A DNA stretch of 20,182 bases from Acetobacteraceae bacterium (GCA_947379865.1 CANCOY010000070.1:1-20182); one strand, 5' to 3'. Counted from the stretch's first letter, positions 1 to 7,399 are shown. Notes: a model not told the origin generated them from the letters alone. Numbers and translations: made by a program.

Positions 1-1
1 G

Positions 2-15
2 CATCACGACCTCCC
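2..15 (-). promoter_or_regulatory. Ribosome binding site and probable start codon of a leftward gene leaving the window
   Basis: Read on the minus strand, GGGAGG (15 to 10) is followed after 5 nt by ATG (4 to 2), a textbook Shine-Dalgarno and start arrangement. Only one codon of the gene lies inside the window, so its product cannot be identified. The 150 bp up to the next gene would then be a divergent promoter region. I see no convincing -35/-10 pair in it. Confidence 0.45.
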
Positions 16-177
16 GGTTTTGCAGGGGGGAAGGCTTCAACCACGGGGAAATGATCCAGAGTTGAACAAACCCCGTCAAGCACCATCATCAGCACACACT
101 GTTTCAAAAGCCAGATAGATCGGGCATAGGCAAAATTTTCCTGCTGTACCGTGTTCAGGATTGGGTTACAAAATCAC

Positions 178-786
178 ATGACTCATTTCCGGCCAGCCTC
201 CGGGGAGGCGCTTTATCCCGAGGAATTCGCCGCCCGCCTGAGCGGTGTGGACGTGCGCGTGCTGCGAAGCTGGCAGGGGTCCGGCGCCAGCCCAGCCCTG
301 ATCTACACGTTTCGCGACCTTGTCTGTTTACGCGTGCTCCGGTTTCTCAGCCATGAGATGGGGCTCGGTCCCGCCGCTCTGCGGGACCTGCGGGAAAAAC
401 TGTCGTTGCTGGATGATGCAGCGTGGGAACTGGCGTGGCTGGATGTTCAGGGCCAGACCATAGCATTTGTCGTCCCGCACCCGGGGGAAGCGGCCCCTGC
501 TGGCATGGATATTGGCCACAAGGCCTTGCCGCTTGCCCGGTTCATTGGCGAGATGTCCGCTGCCGTTGCCGGCCTTGGGGATCGCAAGCCGGGGGATCTT
601 GGCCGGATCGAACGCAAGCGCGGCGTGATGGGCGGCCGGCCCGTGATCGCAGGCACGCGCATTCTCGTGTCCAGCGTTCAGGCCTTTGCGGAAGCTGGCT
701 ATAGCGCTGCCCAGATCAGGGAACAGTATCCCACACTGACCCTGGCTGATGTGGCCGCTGCGACAGGCTTCACCGAGGCTGCGTGA
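178..786 (+). CDS. DUF433 antitoxin with MerR-like N-terminal helix-turn-helix
   Basis: Probable antitoxin and autorepressor of a type II toxin-antitoxin pair. The N-terminal third (YPEEFAARL, then VRVLRSWQ and the YTFRDLVCLRVLRFL stretch) looks like a MerR-type winged helix. The last 60 residues carry the DUF433 signature: RKRGVMGGRPVIAGTRI, then a YSAAQIREQYPTLTLADV helix pair. At 202 aa it is much longer than minimal DUF433 antitoxins of about 75-80 aa, so it combines DNA binding and toxin neutralisation. The stop overlaps the next gene by 4 bp (GTGA), which supports translational coupling. Start: ATG at 178 is preferred; an in-frame GTG at 151 would add nine residues. Neither has a good Shine-Dalgarno. 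The function is family-based inference. Confidence 0.8.
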   Translation: MTHFRPASGEALYPEEFAARLSGVDVRVLRSWQGSGASPALIYTFRDLVCLRVLRFLSHEMGLGPAALRDLREKLSLLDDAAWELAWLDVQGQTIAFVVPHPGEAAPAGMDIGHKALPLARFIGEMSAAVAGLGDRKPGDLGRIERKRGVMGGRPVIAGTRILVSSVQAFAEAGYSAAQIREQYPTLTLADVAAATGFTEAA

Positions 787-1181
787 CACACGTCATGCGC
801 TTTCTGTTTGACGAGGGCATTCCGGACCCTGCCCGCCTGCCACTTGAGGCACTTGGCCATGAAGTCATCCTGCACCGCCATGTCCTGCCGCAGGGCGCAC
901 CGGATGATGCCGTCTGCGCCACAGCCCTACGCAGGCAGGCCATTCTGGTTGCCATGGATGCAGATATGAAAGCATTTGCACGCCGCTATGGCGGTGGAGG
1001 CGGCAATGAGCGCTTCAAAGGGCTCAACCTGCTGCGTCTGCGGTGCGCTGAAGTTCAGGCAGAGCAAAGACTGGCACAGGCACTATCCCTGATCGAACAC
1101 GAATGGGACTACGCCATTCGCAAGCGGGCGCGCCGCCTGTGGATCGAGATCGAAGCCCACCGGACCCACACATACAGATAG
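783..1181 (+). CDS. DUF5615 PIN-like toxin
   Basis: Probable ribonuclease-type toxin partner of the preceding DUF433 protein. At 132 aa it is near the usual family size. The N-terminus FLFDEGIP contains the first acidic residue of the PIN-like core. It is followed by a GHEVILHRH strand, the acidic pair in GAPDDAVCATAL and the VAMDADMKAFARRY segment, the order expected for DUF5615 (Mut7-C/PIN-like) proteins. The GTG start overlaps the antitoxin stop by 4 bp; an internal ATG at 795 is possible. The C-terminus is basic (RKRARRLW). It ends 9 bp before the convergent ubiB stop. Toxicity and RNA target cannot be read from the sequence. Confidence 0.78.
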   Translation: MTHVMRFLFDEGIPDPARLPLEALGHEVILHRHVLPQGAPDDAVCATALRRQAILVAMDADMKAFARRYGGGGGNERFKGLNLLRLRCAEVQAEQRLAQALSLIEHEWDYAIRKRARRLWIEIEAHRTHTYR

Positions 1182-1190
1182 CTCACACCC

Positions 1191-2747
1191 TCAGCGCAGG
1201 GCGAGCACCAGGGCGAGCGCCGCCAGCGCCAGGGTGCTCCAGATCCAGGGGCGGCGCTGGGCGCGGCTGGCTTCGGTCAGGGCGCGGGCGCTGTCGGGGT
1301 GCAGGCGCAGGCCGCCTTCGCCAATCTGGCCGGCCACATGCTCTGCCCGTTCCATCAGCTGGGGCAGGCGGCGGGCGAGTGAGGTGGCGTTGTCGGCCGC
1401 CTCCCACAGGCGGGCCTCGGGGCCAAGATTGTCGATCACCCAGCGTTCCACCACGGGACGCGCGATGTCCCACATGCTGGCCTCAGGGTCGAGGCCACGG
1501 GCCACCCCCTCCACCACCACCATGGTCTTTTGCAGCAGCAGCAGCTGGGGCTGCGTTTCCATGTCGAAGGTCTCGGTGATCTGGAACAGCTGGGCCAGCA
1601 GGCGGGCCATGGAAATGTCGGAGGCGGGCCTGCCCAGGATCGGCTCACCAATCGACCGGCAGGCCTGGGCAAAGACGGCAACAGATTTGGACGGCGGCAG
1701 GATGCCCGCATCCGCATGCACCTGCGCCACCCGGCGATAGTCCGCCGTGACGAACCCCAGCAGGGTTTCCGCCATGAAGCGCCGCATGGGCCGGTCGAGG
1801 CGGCCCATGATGCCGAAATCAACCGCCACCAGCGTGCCATCGTCGCGCACGAACAGGTTTCCCTGGTGCATGTCGGCATGAAAGAAGCCGTGCACCAGCG
1901 CCTGGGTGAGGAAGGCCTGGATCAGGCGGGTGGCAAGGCCGGGCAGGTCGTGGCCAGCGGCGGCAAGCGCGGCCACGTCGCCAACGGGCACGCCGGTGAT
2001 CCGCTCCACCGTCAGCACGCGGCGGGCGGTCAGCGACCAGTGCACGGCAGGCACGGCAAAGCGGCCATCTGGCCCCACATCCCTGGCCACAAGCTCTGCC
2101 AGTTCCGAGGCGGCGGCAGCCTCAAGCCGCAGGTCCATTTCCATGCGGGTGGAGTCGGCCAGGGTTGCCACCACGTCCACCGGCTTCAGGCGGCGCAGGG
2201 GCGAAATGAACCGCTCGCCCAGAGCCGCCCCCCAGGCCAGCGCCTCAAGGTCGCGGGCAAAAGCCGCCTCCACGCCGGGCCGCAGGATCTTCACCGCCAC
2301 CTCGGCCCCGTCGAGGGTGGTGGCAAAATGCACCTGCGCGATGGAGGCGGCGGCCACCGGCTCAACCTCGAAATGGGCGAACAGCGCGTCGAGCGGCTGG
2401 CCTAGTTCGGCCTCCACAATGGCGCGCGCGGTCTCGAAGGGGAACGGCGGCAGCTTGTCCTGCAGGGTGGCAAGCGCCGTTGCCACCTCTGCCCCCACCA
2501 CATCGGGGCGGGCGGCCAGGCTCTGGCCGAATTTCACATAAGTGGGCCCCAGGTCCTCAAGGACTGCGGCCAGGCGCGCGCCCGGGCTGGCGTCCATCTG
2601 CGCCCGCGGCGTGCGTGTGCCAAGGGCCAGCAGCCGCAGGCCGGCGCGGGCCAAAAGAGGCAGTTGCGCGGTGCCACCCGGGGTGAGCGCCCGGTGGGCC
2701 GCCAGACGCCGCCCCACCTTCAGCAGCCGCAAGGCCTGTGCAATCAC
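1191..2747 (-). CDS. ubiB: UbiB, ubiquinone biosynthesis ATPase/kinase-like protein
   Basis: Membrane-associated ABC1/ADCK-family protein needed for ubiquinone biosynthesis, thought to act as an ATPase that helps handle lipid intermediates rather than as a classical protein kinase. The 518 aa length fits the family. The diagnostic KFGQ motif is at residues 72-75, followed by the nucleotide-binding AVKILRPGV lysine, HADMHQGN in the catalytic loop and the VDFGIMG metal-binding DFG. The C-terminus is a hydrophobic segment (WIWSTLALAALALVLAL), as expected for the membrane anchor. The start is GTG. It lies 17 bp after ubiE on the same strand, so the two form an operon. Its 3' end converges on the toxin gene with only 9 bp between stops. 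Confidence 0.95.
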   Translation of the reverse strand: MIAQALRLLKVGRRLAAHRALTPGGTAQLPLLARAGLRLLALGTRTPRAQMDASPGARLAAVLEDLGPTYVKFGQSLAARPDVVGAEVATALATLQDKLPPFPFETARAIVEAELGQPLDALFAHFEVEPVAAASIAQVHFATTLDGAEVAVKILRPGVEAAFARDLEALAWGAALGERFISPLRRLKPVDVVATLADSTRMEMDLRLEAAAASELAELVARDVGPDGRFAVPAVHWSLTARRVLTVERITGVPVGDVAALAAAGHDLPGLATRLIQAFLTQALVHGFFHADMHQGNLFVRDDGTLVAVDFGIMGRLDRPMRRFMAETLLGFVTADYRRVAQVHADAGILPPSKSVAVFAQACRSIGEPILGRPASDISMARLLAQLFQITETFDMETQPQLLLLQKTMVVVEGVARGLDPEASMWDIARPVVERWVIDNLGPEARLWEAADNATSLARRLPQLMERAEHVAGQIGEGGLRLHPDSARALTEASRAQRRPWIWSTLALAALALVLALR

Positions 2748-2764
2748 CCTCGTCTCCCGCCGGC

Positions 2765-3535
2765 CTAGAGGCGCCAGCCGGAATGCAGGGCCGCGATACC
2801 ACCCGAGAGGTTGCGCACCTGCACCCGCTCCAGACCGGCAGCCCGCAGCATGCCGGCAAAGCGTTCCTGCTCGGGAAACTTGCGGATGCTCTCCACCAGA
2901 TAGCGATAGCTCTCGGCATCGCCCGCCACCAGTTCGCCAAGCCTGGGGATCACATTGAACGAGAAGGCATCGTAAAGCTGGGCGAGGCCCGGGATCACCA
3001 CATGGCTGAATTCAAGGCAGATGAACCGCCCACCCGGCCGCAGCACGCGGTACATCTCGGCCAGCGCCTGGTCGATATGTGTAACATTACGAATGCCAAA
3101 GGCGATGGTGACCGCATCCACCGTGCCATCTGGCAGTGGCAGGGCCTCGACATTGCCCACCACCCAGTCCACATTGGCAAGGCCCGAAGTGGCGGCACGC
3201 TCGCGCCCCACGCGGACCATGTTTTCGTTGATGTCGGCCACCGTCACCCGCCCGCCGCCGCGTTCGCGGAAGCGCTGGGCAATGTCGCCGGTGCCGCCGG
3301 CCACGTCCAGCAGGTGCATATAGGGGCGCGGCGCCAACCAGTCGATGAGGGTCGCCTTCCACAGGCGGTGGACGCCGGCGGACATCAGGTCGTTCATCAG
3401 GTCATAGCGGCCCGCCACGCCATCAAAGACGCCGCGCACAAGGCGCGCCTTGTCGGCCTCGGCCACCCGGCGGAAGCCAAAATCGGTCTCGGGCGGGGTG
3501 CTTGGGCTTGCGCCCGTGGGGCCTTGGTTTGCCAT
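2765..3535 (-). CDS. ubiE: UbiE, demethylmenaquinone/demethoxyubiquinol C-methyltransferase
   Basis: SAM-dependent C-methyltransferase of ubiquinone (and, in organisms that make it, menaquinone) biosynthesis. The 256 aa product begins MANQGPTGAS and carries FDGVAGRYDLMND, the SAM-binding LLDVAGGTGD at about residues 75-84, FGIRNVTHIDQAL and YRVLRPGGRF, all typical of UbiE. The ATG at 3535 was chosen because the family match begins shortly after it. The open frame continues far upstream, but only as antisense of mutM. An ATG at 3559 would add eight residues. It is the first gene of ubiE-ubiB and is divergent from mutM, with only 45 bp between start codons. Confidence 0.95.
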   Translation of the reverse strand: MANQGPTGASPSTPPETDFGFRRVAEADKARLVRGVFDGVAGRYDLMNDLMSAGVHRLWKATLIDWLAPRPYMHLLDVAGGTGDIAQRFRERGGGRVTVADINENMVRVGRERAATSGLANVDWVVGNVEALPLPDGTVDAVTIAFGIRNVTHIDQALAEMYRVLRPGGRFICLEFSHVVIPGLAQLYDAFSFNVIPRLGELVAGDAESYRYLVESIRKFPEQERFAGMLRAAGLERVQVRNLSGGIAALHSGWRL

Positions 3536-3580
3536 GTCCGGACCATAGCGGAAGGCCATGGGGCACGCTAGGTTCGGTCC

Positions 3581-4411
3581 ATGCCTGAACTGCCCGAAGT
3601 GGAGACAGTGTGCCGGGGTCTGGCCCTCAAGCTTGAGGGGCGCCGCCTTGTGCGCGTGGAACAGAACCGGCCGGACCTGCGCGTGCCCCTGCCCCAGGAT
3701 TTCGTTCGCCGGCTGACGGGCCGCCGGATCGAGCGCATCCGCCGCCGCGCCAAATACATCCTGATGGACCTCGACGGGCCGGACATCCTTGTCATTCACC
3801 TTGGCATGTCGGGCCGGGTGATCCTGGGCCATGTGCCCGAGGGGGAGGCAGGGCTGCACGAGCATGTGCGCTTCATCGCCGACGATGGCACCACCGCCAC
3901 CTACAAGGACCATCGCCGCTTTGGCCTGATGGCGCTGGTGGCCGCCGACGCGCTTGACGCCCACCCCATGTTTGCCGATCTGGGGCCAGAGCCGCTGGGC
4001 AACGGCTTTTCCGCCGCCGTGCTCTCGGCAGCACTCGCCGGTCGCAAGACCCCCATCAAATCGGCCTTGCTGGACCAGACCGTGGTCTCGGGCCTTGGCA
4101 ATATCTATGTCTGCGAGGCGCTTTACCGCGCCGGCATCTCGCCCCGGCGGCTTGCGCAAAGCGTGGCGGGGGCACGGGCCGAACGCCTGGTGCCCGCCAT
4201 CCGCGAGGTCCTGACCGAAGCGATTGCGGCCGGCGGCTCCACCTTGCGCGACTATGTGCAGACCGATGGCGAACTGGGCTATTTCCAGAAGGCCTTTGCC
4301 GTCTATGGCCGCGAGGGCGAGCCCTGCCCTGGCTGCACCTGCAAGGCCAGCGTGGAACGCGTGGTCCAGGCCGGCCGCTCCACCTTCTTCTGCGCCCACA
4401 AACAGCGCTGA
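3581..4411 (+). CDS. mutM: MutM (Fpg), formamidopyrimidine-DNA glycosylase
   Basis: Bifunctional base-excision repair glycosylase and AP lyase that removes 8-oxoguanine and formamidopyrimidines. The N-terminus is MPELPEVETV, giving the catalytic Pro2 and Glu3. RRAKYIL supplies the conserved lysine near residue 58, and the helix-two-turn-helix QTVVSGLGNIYVCEAL is clear. The 276 aa length is normal. The C-terminal zinc finger is atypical: C249, C252 and C271 are present, but the last ligand position is Lys274 (ending CAHKQR) instead of Cys; His273 is one residue away. Divergent from ubiE. The 48 bp after it contain a small CCGCCA/TGGCGG hairpin (4414-4428) without a U tract, so read-through into the next gene is likely. 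Confidence 0.96.
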   Translation: MPELPEVETVCRGLALKLEGRRLVRVEQNRPDLRVPLPQDFVRRLTGRRIERIRRRAKYILMDLDGPDILVIHLGMSGRVILGHVPEGEAGLHEHVRFIADDGTTATYKDHRRFGLMALVAADALDAHPMFADLGPEPLGNGFSAAVLSAALAGRKTPIKSALLDQTVVSGLGNIYVCEALYRAGISPRRLAQSVAGARAERLVPAIREVLTEAIAAGGSTLRDYVQTDGELGYFQKAFAVYGREGEPCPGCTCKASVERVVQAGRSTFFCAHKQR

Positions 4412-4459
4412 TGCCGCCATGCTGGCGGTCCGCGCAAAAGGCCTTATGATCCGGCGATC

Positions 4460-4834
4460 ATGCGTGCGCTTGTCCGAACCGCCTTCGTGATCCTCTGCCT
4501 TGCTGCGGCGCCCGTCTGGGCGGCGGGGTTTGTGGAGGGCGTGGAGGATCTGCCGCTGATGGATGGCCTTGAGGGTGAGGTCGGCACGGCGGTGGTGTTC
4601 GACAAGCCCGGTGGCCGCATCGTGGAAGCCTTTGCCACAGGCCATGTGGGCCGGGCCGAGGCCCTGGCGTTTTATGGCGCCACCCTGCCCCAGCTTGGCT
4701 GGACCCCCGAGAAGACCGGCACCAGCACCAGGGACGGCCGCCTGGCCTTCGGGCGCGAGGGCGAGCGCCTGAACCTGGAATTCCGCGAGGCCAAGGGTGC
4801 CCTGCGGGTGCGCTTTGCCATTGCGCCAGATTGA
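4460..4834 (+). CDS. Small exported protein of unknown function
   Basis: A 124 aa protein with a clear Sec signal peptide: MRALVRTAF, a hydrophobic core and probable cleavage after PVWA near residue 21. The mature part is about 100 residues, with VVFDKPGGRIVEAFATG, a YGATLPQLGW segment and alternating beta-like stretches ending RVRFAIAPD. I recall similar short proteins beside mutM and enoyl-CoA hydratase genes in alphaproteobacteria, but no function can be assigned. No cysteine at the cleavage site suggests a lipoprotein; it is predicted to be soluble and periplasmic. It lies 48 bp after mutM and 83 bp before the hydratase, all on the same strand. Confidence 0.75.
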   Translation: MRALVRTAFVILCLAAAPVWAAGFVEGVEDLPLMDGLEGEVGTAVVFDKPGGRIVEAFATGHVGRAEALAFYGATLPQLGWTPEKTGTSTRDGRLAFGREGERLNLEFREAKGALRVRFAIAPD

Positions 4835-4917
4835 ACGGGCGCTCCCAACCCATTCAAACCCCAGCACAACCCCATATCACCCCATAAGCCCAACACACAG
4901 CAAAGAGGAAGCGGCCC

Positions 4918-5694
4918 ATGGCCTATGAAACCCTTCTGGTCGAGCAGCGCGGCGAAGTCCTGCTCATCACCCTCAACCGGCCCGAGGCGCTGAACGCGCT
5001 GAACCGCAAGCTGATGGACGAGATGACCGCCGTCCTCGACAAGTCCGAGGTGGACGACAGCGTGGGCGTGGTGGTGATCACCGGCAGCGCCAAGGCCTTT
5101 GCGGCCGGCGCCGACATCAAGGAAATGCAGTCCCGCTCCTATATGGACGTCTATAAGGAAGACTTCATCACCGCCAATTGGGAGCGGGTGACGCGCTGCC
5201 GCAAGCCGGTGATCGCGGCCGTGGCGGGCTTTGCGCTGGGCGGTGGCTGTGAACTTGCCATGATGTGCGATTTCATCATTGCCGCCGACACGGCCAAATT
5301 CGGCCAGCCCGAGATCAATCTGGGCGTCATGCCCGGCGCCGGTGGCAGCCAGCGCCTGACCCGCTTTGTGGGCAAGTCCAAGTCCATGGACATGAACCTG
5401 ACCGGCCGGATGATGGATGCGGTTGAGGCCGAGCGTTCGGGCCTGGTCTCGCGCGTGGTGCCGGCAGCCGAGCTGATCGACAAGGCCATCGAGATTGCCA
5501 ATGTGATCGCCGCCAAGTCGCGCCCGTCAGTCATGATGACCAAGGAGTCGGTCAACCGCTCCTACGAGGTCACCCTGTCGGAAGGCGTGCGCTTCGAGCG
5601 CCGGGTGTTCCACTCCCTCTTCGCCACCGAGGACCAGAAGGAAGGCATGAACGCCTTCGTCGAGAAGCGGAAGCCCAACTTCAAGCACCGCTGA
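4918..5694 (+). CDS. Enoyl-CoA hydratase (crotonase family)
   Basis: Hydrates trans-2-enoyl-CoA to 3-hydroxyacyl-CoA, probably in fatty-acid beta-oxidation. The 258 aa length is standard. The oxyanion-hole segment AFAAGADIKEM and the GFALGGGCELAMMCD loop are present. The two catalytic glutamates are Glu112 (CELAMM) and Glu132 (PEINLG), 20 residues apart as in mitochondrial enoyl-CoA hydratase. The C-terminus EGMNAFVEKRKPNFKHR is characteristic of short-chain hydratases. AGAGGA-like Shine-Dalgarno (AGAGGA, 4904-4909) lies 8 nt before the ATG. The VOC protein starts 4 bp after the stop, so the two are cotranscribed. A different acyl-CoA substrate is possible within the crotonase superfamily. 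Confidence 0.93.
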   Translation: MAYETLLVEQRGEVLLITLNRPEALNALNRKLMDEMTAVLDKSEVDDSVGVVVITGSAKAFAAGADIKEMQSRSYMDVYKEDFITANWERVTRCRKPVIAAVAGFALGGGCELAMMCDFIIAADTAKFGQPEINLGVMPGAGGSQRLTRFVGKSKSMDMNLTGRMMDAVEAERSGLVSRVVPAAELIDKAIEIANVIAAKSRPSVMMTKESVNRSYEVTLSEGVRFERRVFHSLFATEDQKEGMNAFVEKRKPNFKHR

Positions 5695-5698
5695 GCCG

Positions 5699-6085
5699 GT
5701 GCGGCCCCGCTTCGGCGTGGTCTCGCTGGGTGTTGCCGATCTGGCACCAGCCCAGGCCTTTTACGAGGCCCTGGGCTGGCGCGGAACGGCAGGGGCCGGG
5801 GCCGTGGTCTTTCTGGTGGGCAATGCTGTTCTCTCGCTTGAGGTGGGGGGCAGCACGCCCGCCGATGCGCCCGTCCGGGTGCTGCACCAGGTGATGGCGC
5901 GGGGCGAGGTGGCCCGGCTGCTGGGCCGGGTGGCGGCAGCCGGGGGCCAGGTGACAGCGCCAGCGGCCGAGGCGCCCTGGGGGGCCATGGCGGGCGCCTT
6001 TGCCGATCCCGACGGGAATGTCTGGGAGGTGGCGTTTGATCCGGACCTGCCGCGCGAGGGTATCATCAGCCTCTGTCAGCCATGA
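5699..6085 (+). CDS. VOC-family (glyoxalase/bleomycin-resistance fold) protein
   Basis: A 128 aa single vicinal-oxygen-chelate domain. FGVVSLGVADLAPAQAFYEALGW is the first beta-alpha unit, and AFADPDGNVWEVAFDP is the closing strand with the usual PDGN turn and terminal Glu. The substrate is unknown; members include glyoxalases, dioxygenases and antibiotic-binding proteins. In most of the metal enzymes the first ligand is a His or Glu in the first strand. Here that strand reads VVSLGV, so a metal-free or binding role is possible. The start is GTG at 5699, 4 bp after the hydratase stop, with no separate Shine-Dalgarno, which points to translational coupling. Confidence 0.82.
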   Translation: MRPRFGVVSLGVADLAPAQAFYEALGWRGTAGAGAVVFLVGNAVLSLEVGGSTPADAPVRVLHQVMARGEVARLLGRVAAAGGQVTAPAAEAPWGAMAGAFADPDGNVWEVAFDPDLPREGIISLCQP

Positions 6086-6098
6086 TGTCGGCTTTGTG

Positions 6099-6128
6099 TT
6101 GACGCGGACCGCCACAGGGGGGTATACA
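6099..6128 (+). promoter_or_regulatory. Sigma-70-type promoter for rpsT
   Basis: TTGACG (6099-6104) and TATACA (6123-6128) are separated by 18 bp, both close to the housekeeping consensus. They sit in the short gap between the VOC gene and rpsT, 38 bp before the rpsT start codon. This is the clearest promoter in the window and fits a highly expressed ribosomal protein gene. Confidence 0.75.
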
Positions 6129-6166
6129 CCGCCCTTCGAATTTGCCCCTTGGGTTTGGAACAAGAC

Positions 6167-6436
6167 ATGGCCAATACTGCCTCGGCTGAGAAGCGCGTCC
6201 GTCAAACTGAACGCCGCACCGCCGTCAATCGCTCTCGCGTCAGCCGCATCCGCACCTTCGTGAAGAAGGTGGAGCTGGCTCTGGCGGCTGGTAATGCCGA
6301 AGAGGCAAAGGCCGCCTTTGAGGCAGCCCAGCCCGAGATCATGCGCGGCGTGACAAAGGGCGTGATGCATCGCAACACCGCCTCGCGCAAGGTTTCGCGC
6401 CTCGCCCACCGCGTAAAGGTCATCGCGGCCTCCTGA
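6167..6436 (+). CDS. rpsT: 30S ribosomal protein S20
   Basis: Primary 16S rRNA-binding protein of the small subunit. The 89 aa product starts MANTASAEKRVRQTERR and continues with the basic helical pattern of bS20 (NRSRVSRIRTFVKKVE, then GVMHRNTASRKVSRLAHRVK). ATG at 6167 was chosen because bS20 begins MAN; an upstream in-frame ATG at 6149 would add six residues not seen in the family and would lie only 21 bp after the -10. GGAACAAG precedes the start as a modest ribosome binding site. It has its own promoter and a downstream terminator-like hairpin, so it is probably a monocistronic unit upstream of the dnaA region. Confidence 0.97.
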   Translation: MANTASAEKRVRQTERRTAVNRSRVSRIRTFVKKVELALAAGNAEEAKAAFEAAQPEIMRGVTKGVMHRNTASRKVSRLAHRVKVIAAS

Positions 6437-6503
6437 GGCCCGACCTCGGCGGGCACCCGGGCCACGGACTTCTGTTTCTGGCCACACCACATTGGTATAA
6501 AAC

Positions 6504-6543
6504 GCTCCCACATCCGGCAAACACCGGATGGCGGGAGCATTTT
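6504..6543 (+). terminator. Intrinsic terminator downstream of rpsT
   Basis: GCTCCC plus CATCCGG pairs with CCGGATG plus GGGAGC around a CAAACA loop, giving about 13 base pairs with one small internal bulge (6504-6538), followed by ATTTT. The left flank carries AAAA (6499-6502), so it may act in both directions. It ends rpsT transcription and insulates the dnaA-side promoters. Confidence 0.75.
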
Positions 6544-6851
6544 GCTGTCTTCTATTCCGTATACGACAAAATTTTTTTCCTGTTCCCGCTTCGGACTTGT
6601 TGCGTCTGACGGGCCGCCTTGGTAAGTTCTCATCACCGGGGCGGACACGCCAATCTCGTAACACCTCCCGTAAAACCGCGTATTCGTAGACTTTTGCATA
6701 GTAGATGTCACAACATCTGCGACCGTAGAATGTTGTGTGGTGTCGAGCCTGCCAATCAGAGCAAATGATACTTGCTTAAACCGTCTTTACACTTGCCTCA
6801 TACAGCAGCATCTGCTTGTTTGAGGGGTGGGTTTTGCCAAGGGGTGTCCGC
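6544..6851. other. AT-richer non-coding spacer between rpsT and the rhodanese gene
   Basis: Apart from the rpsT terminator hairpin just before it and the inverted repeats at 6703-6737, I see no gene here. Base composition is visibly more AT-rich than the flanks (for example the ATTTTTTT run near 6571). I looked for DnaA boxes of the TTATCCACA type on both strands and found none. It presumably holds the promoter for the rhodanese gene and perhaps dnaA, but no -35/-10 pair stands out. Confidence 0.5.
6703..6737. repeat. Two interlocking inverted repeats
   Basis: AGATGT-CACA-ACATCT (6703-6718) is a perfect 6+6 palindrome with a 4 nt spacer. Its right part is reused in a second inverted repeat, CACAACAT (6709-6716) with ATGTTGTG (6730-6737), spacer 13 nt. 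The shared centre means only one of the two structures can form at a time. It looks like an operator or a mutually exclusive hairpin pair upstream of the rhodanese-dnaA genes. Function is inferred. Confidence 0.5.
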
Positions 6852-7271
6852 GTGGAAGGCTTTGCTGGCAACGTTGAACCACGCGATGTCTGGGAAGCCC
6901 TGGGCGCAGATCCGGCAGCTCTTCTGGTGGACGTGCGCACCAATGCAGAGTGGGCCTATGTCGGCCAGCCGGACCTTGGGACCGTGGGCAAGAAGCCGGT
7001 TCTTCTGGCCTGGCAGCTCTTCCCCGACATGACGCTGAATGCCGGCTTCACCGCGGCGCTTGCGGCGGCCGTGCCCGACAAGGCGACCGCCTTGTATTTC
7101 CTTTGTCGCTCGGGGGTTCGCTCTCTGGCGGCGGCAAAGGCCATGACGGCACTGGGCTATGCCCGCTGCCACAACATCACGGGCGGGTTCGAGGGCGACC
7201 CCGACACCGAACGGCATCGCGGCCGCATCAACGGCTGGAAAGCCCAGGGGCTACCCTGGACCCAGGGATAA
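6852..7271 (+). CDS. Single-domain rhodanese-like protein
   Basis: Rhodanese fold, probably a sulfurtransferase or sulfur-carrier protein. LLVDVRTNAEW is the first conserved motif; FLCRSGVRS holds the active-site Cys85 in a CRSGVR loop, followed by ALGY and NITGGFEGD. GTG at 6852 is preferred because AAGGGG (6839-6844) sits 7 nt upstream and the family match starts at once (139 aa). TTG starts at 6834 or 6816 would give 145 or 151 aa. It is the gene immediately before dnaA on the same strand, 128 bp apart, with a GC-rich hairpin between. No partner in sulfur metabolism is nearby. Confidence 0.85.
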   Translation: MEGFAGNVEPRDVWEALGADPAALLVDVRTNAEWAYVGQPDLGTVGKKPVLLAWQLFPDMTLNAGFTAALAAAVPDKATALYFLCRSGVRSLAAAKAMTALGYARCHNITGGFEGDPDTERHRGRINGWKAQGLPWTQG

Positions 7272-7314
7272 GGGTCGCGGGCGCAGGAAAGCGGGCGCCT
7301 GACAAAATAACAGA

Positions 7315-7330
7315 CCCGCCCGAAGGCGGG
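7315..7330 (+). terminator. GC-rich hairpin between the rhodanese gene and dnaA
   Basis: CCCGCC-CGAA-GGCGGG forms a perfect 6 bp stem with a tetraloop, 44 nt after the rhodanese stop. No U tract follows, so it may be a weak or Rho-assisted terminator, or a structure in the dnaA leader, rather than a classical intrinsic terminator. Confidence 0.35.
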
Positions 7331-7399
7331 GAGTGGTGGCAGGGTCCGGTGCAACGGCAGGGTTGGCTGGATTTACCGGGGATGGGGATGCAGGGCGCG

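Noticed and set aside
2765..4867. A 700-codon minus-strand frame covering ubiE and the antisense of mutM
   Set aside because: Only the last 256 codons match UbiE; the rest is the open antisense frame of mutM and its neighbour, common in GC-rich DNA.
6437..7399. Chromosomal origin (oriC) upstream of dnaA
   Set aside because: No DnaA boxes of the TTATCCACA type were seen on either strand, and in several alphaproteobacteria the origin is not next to dnaA. The AT-richer spacer alone is not enough.
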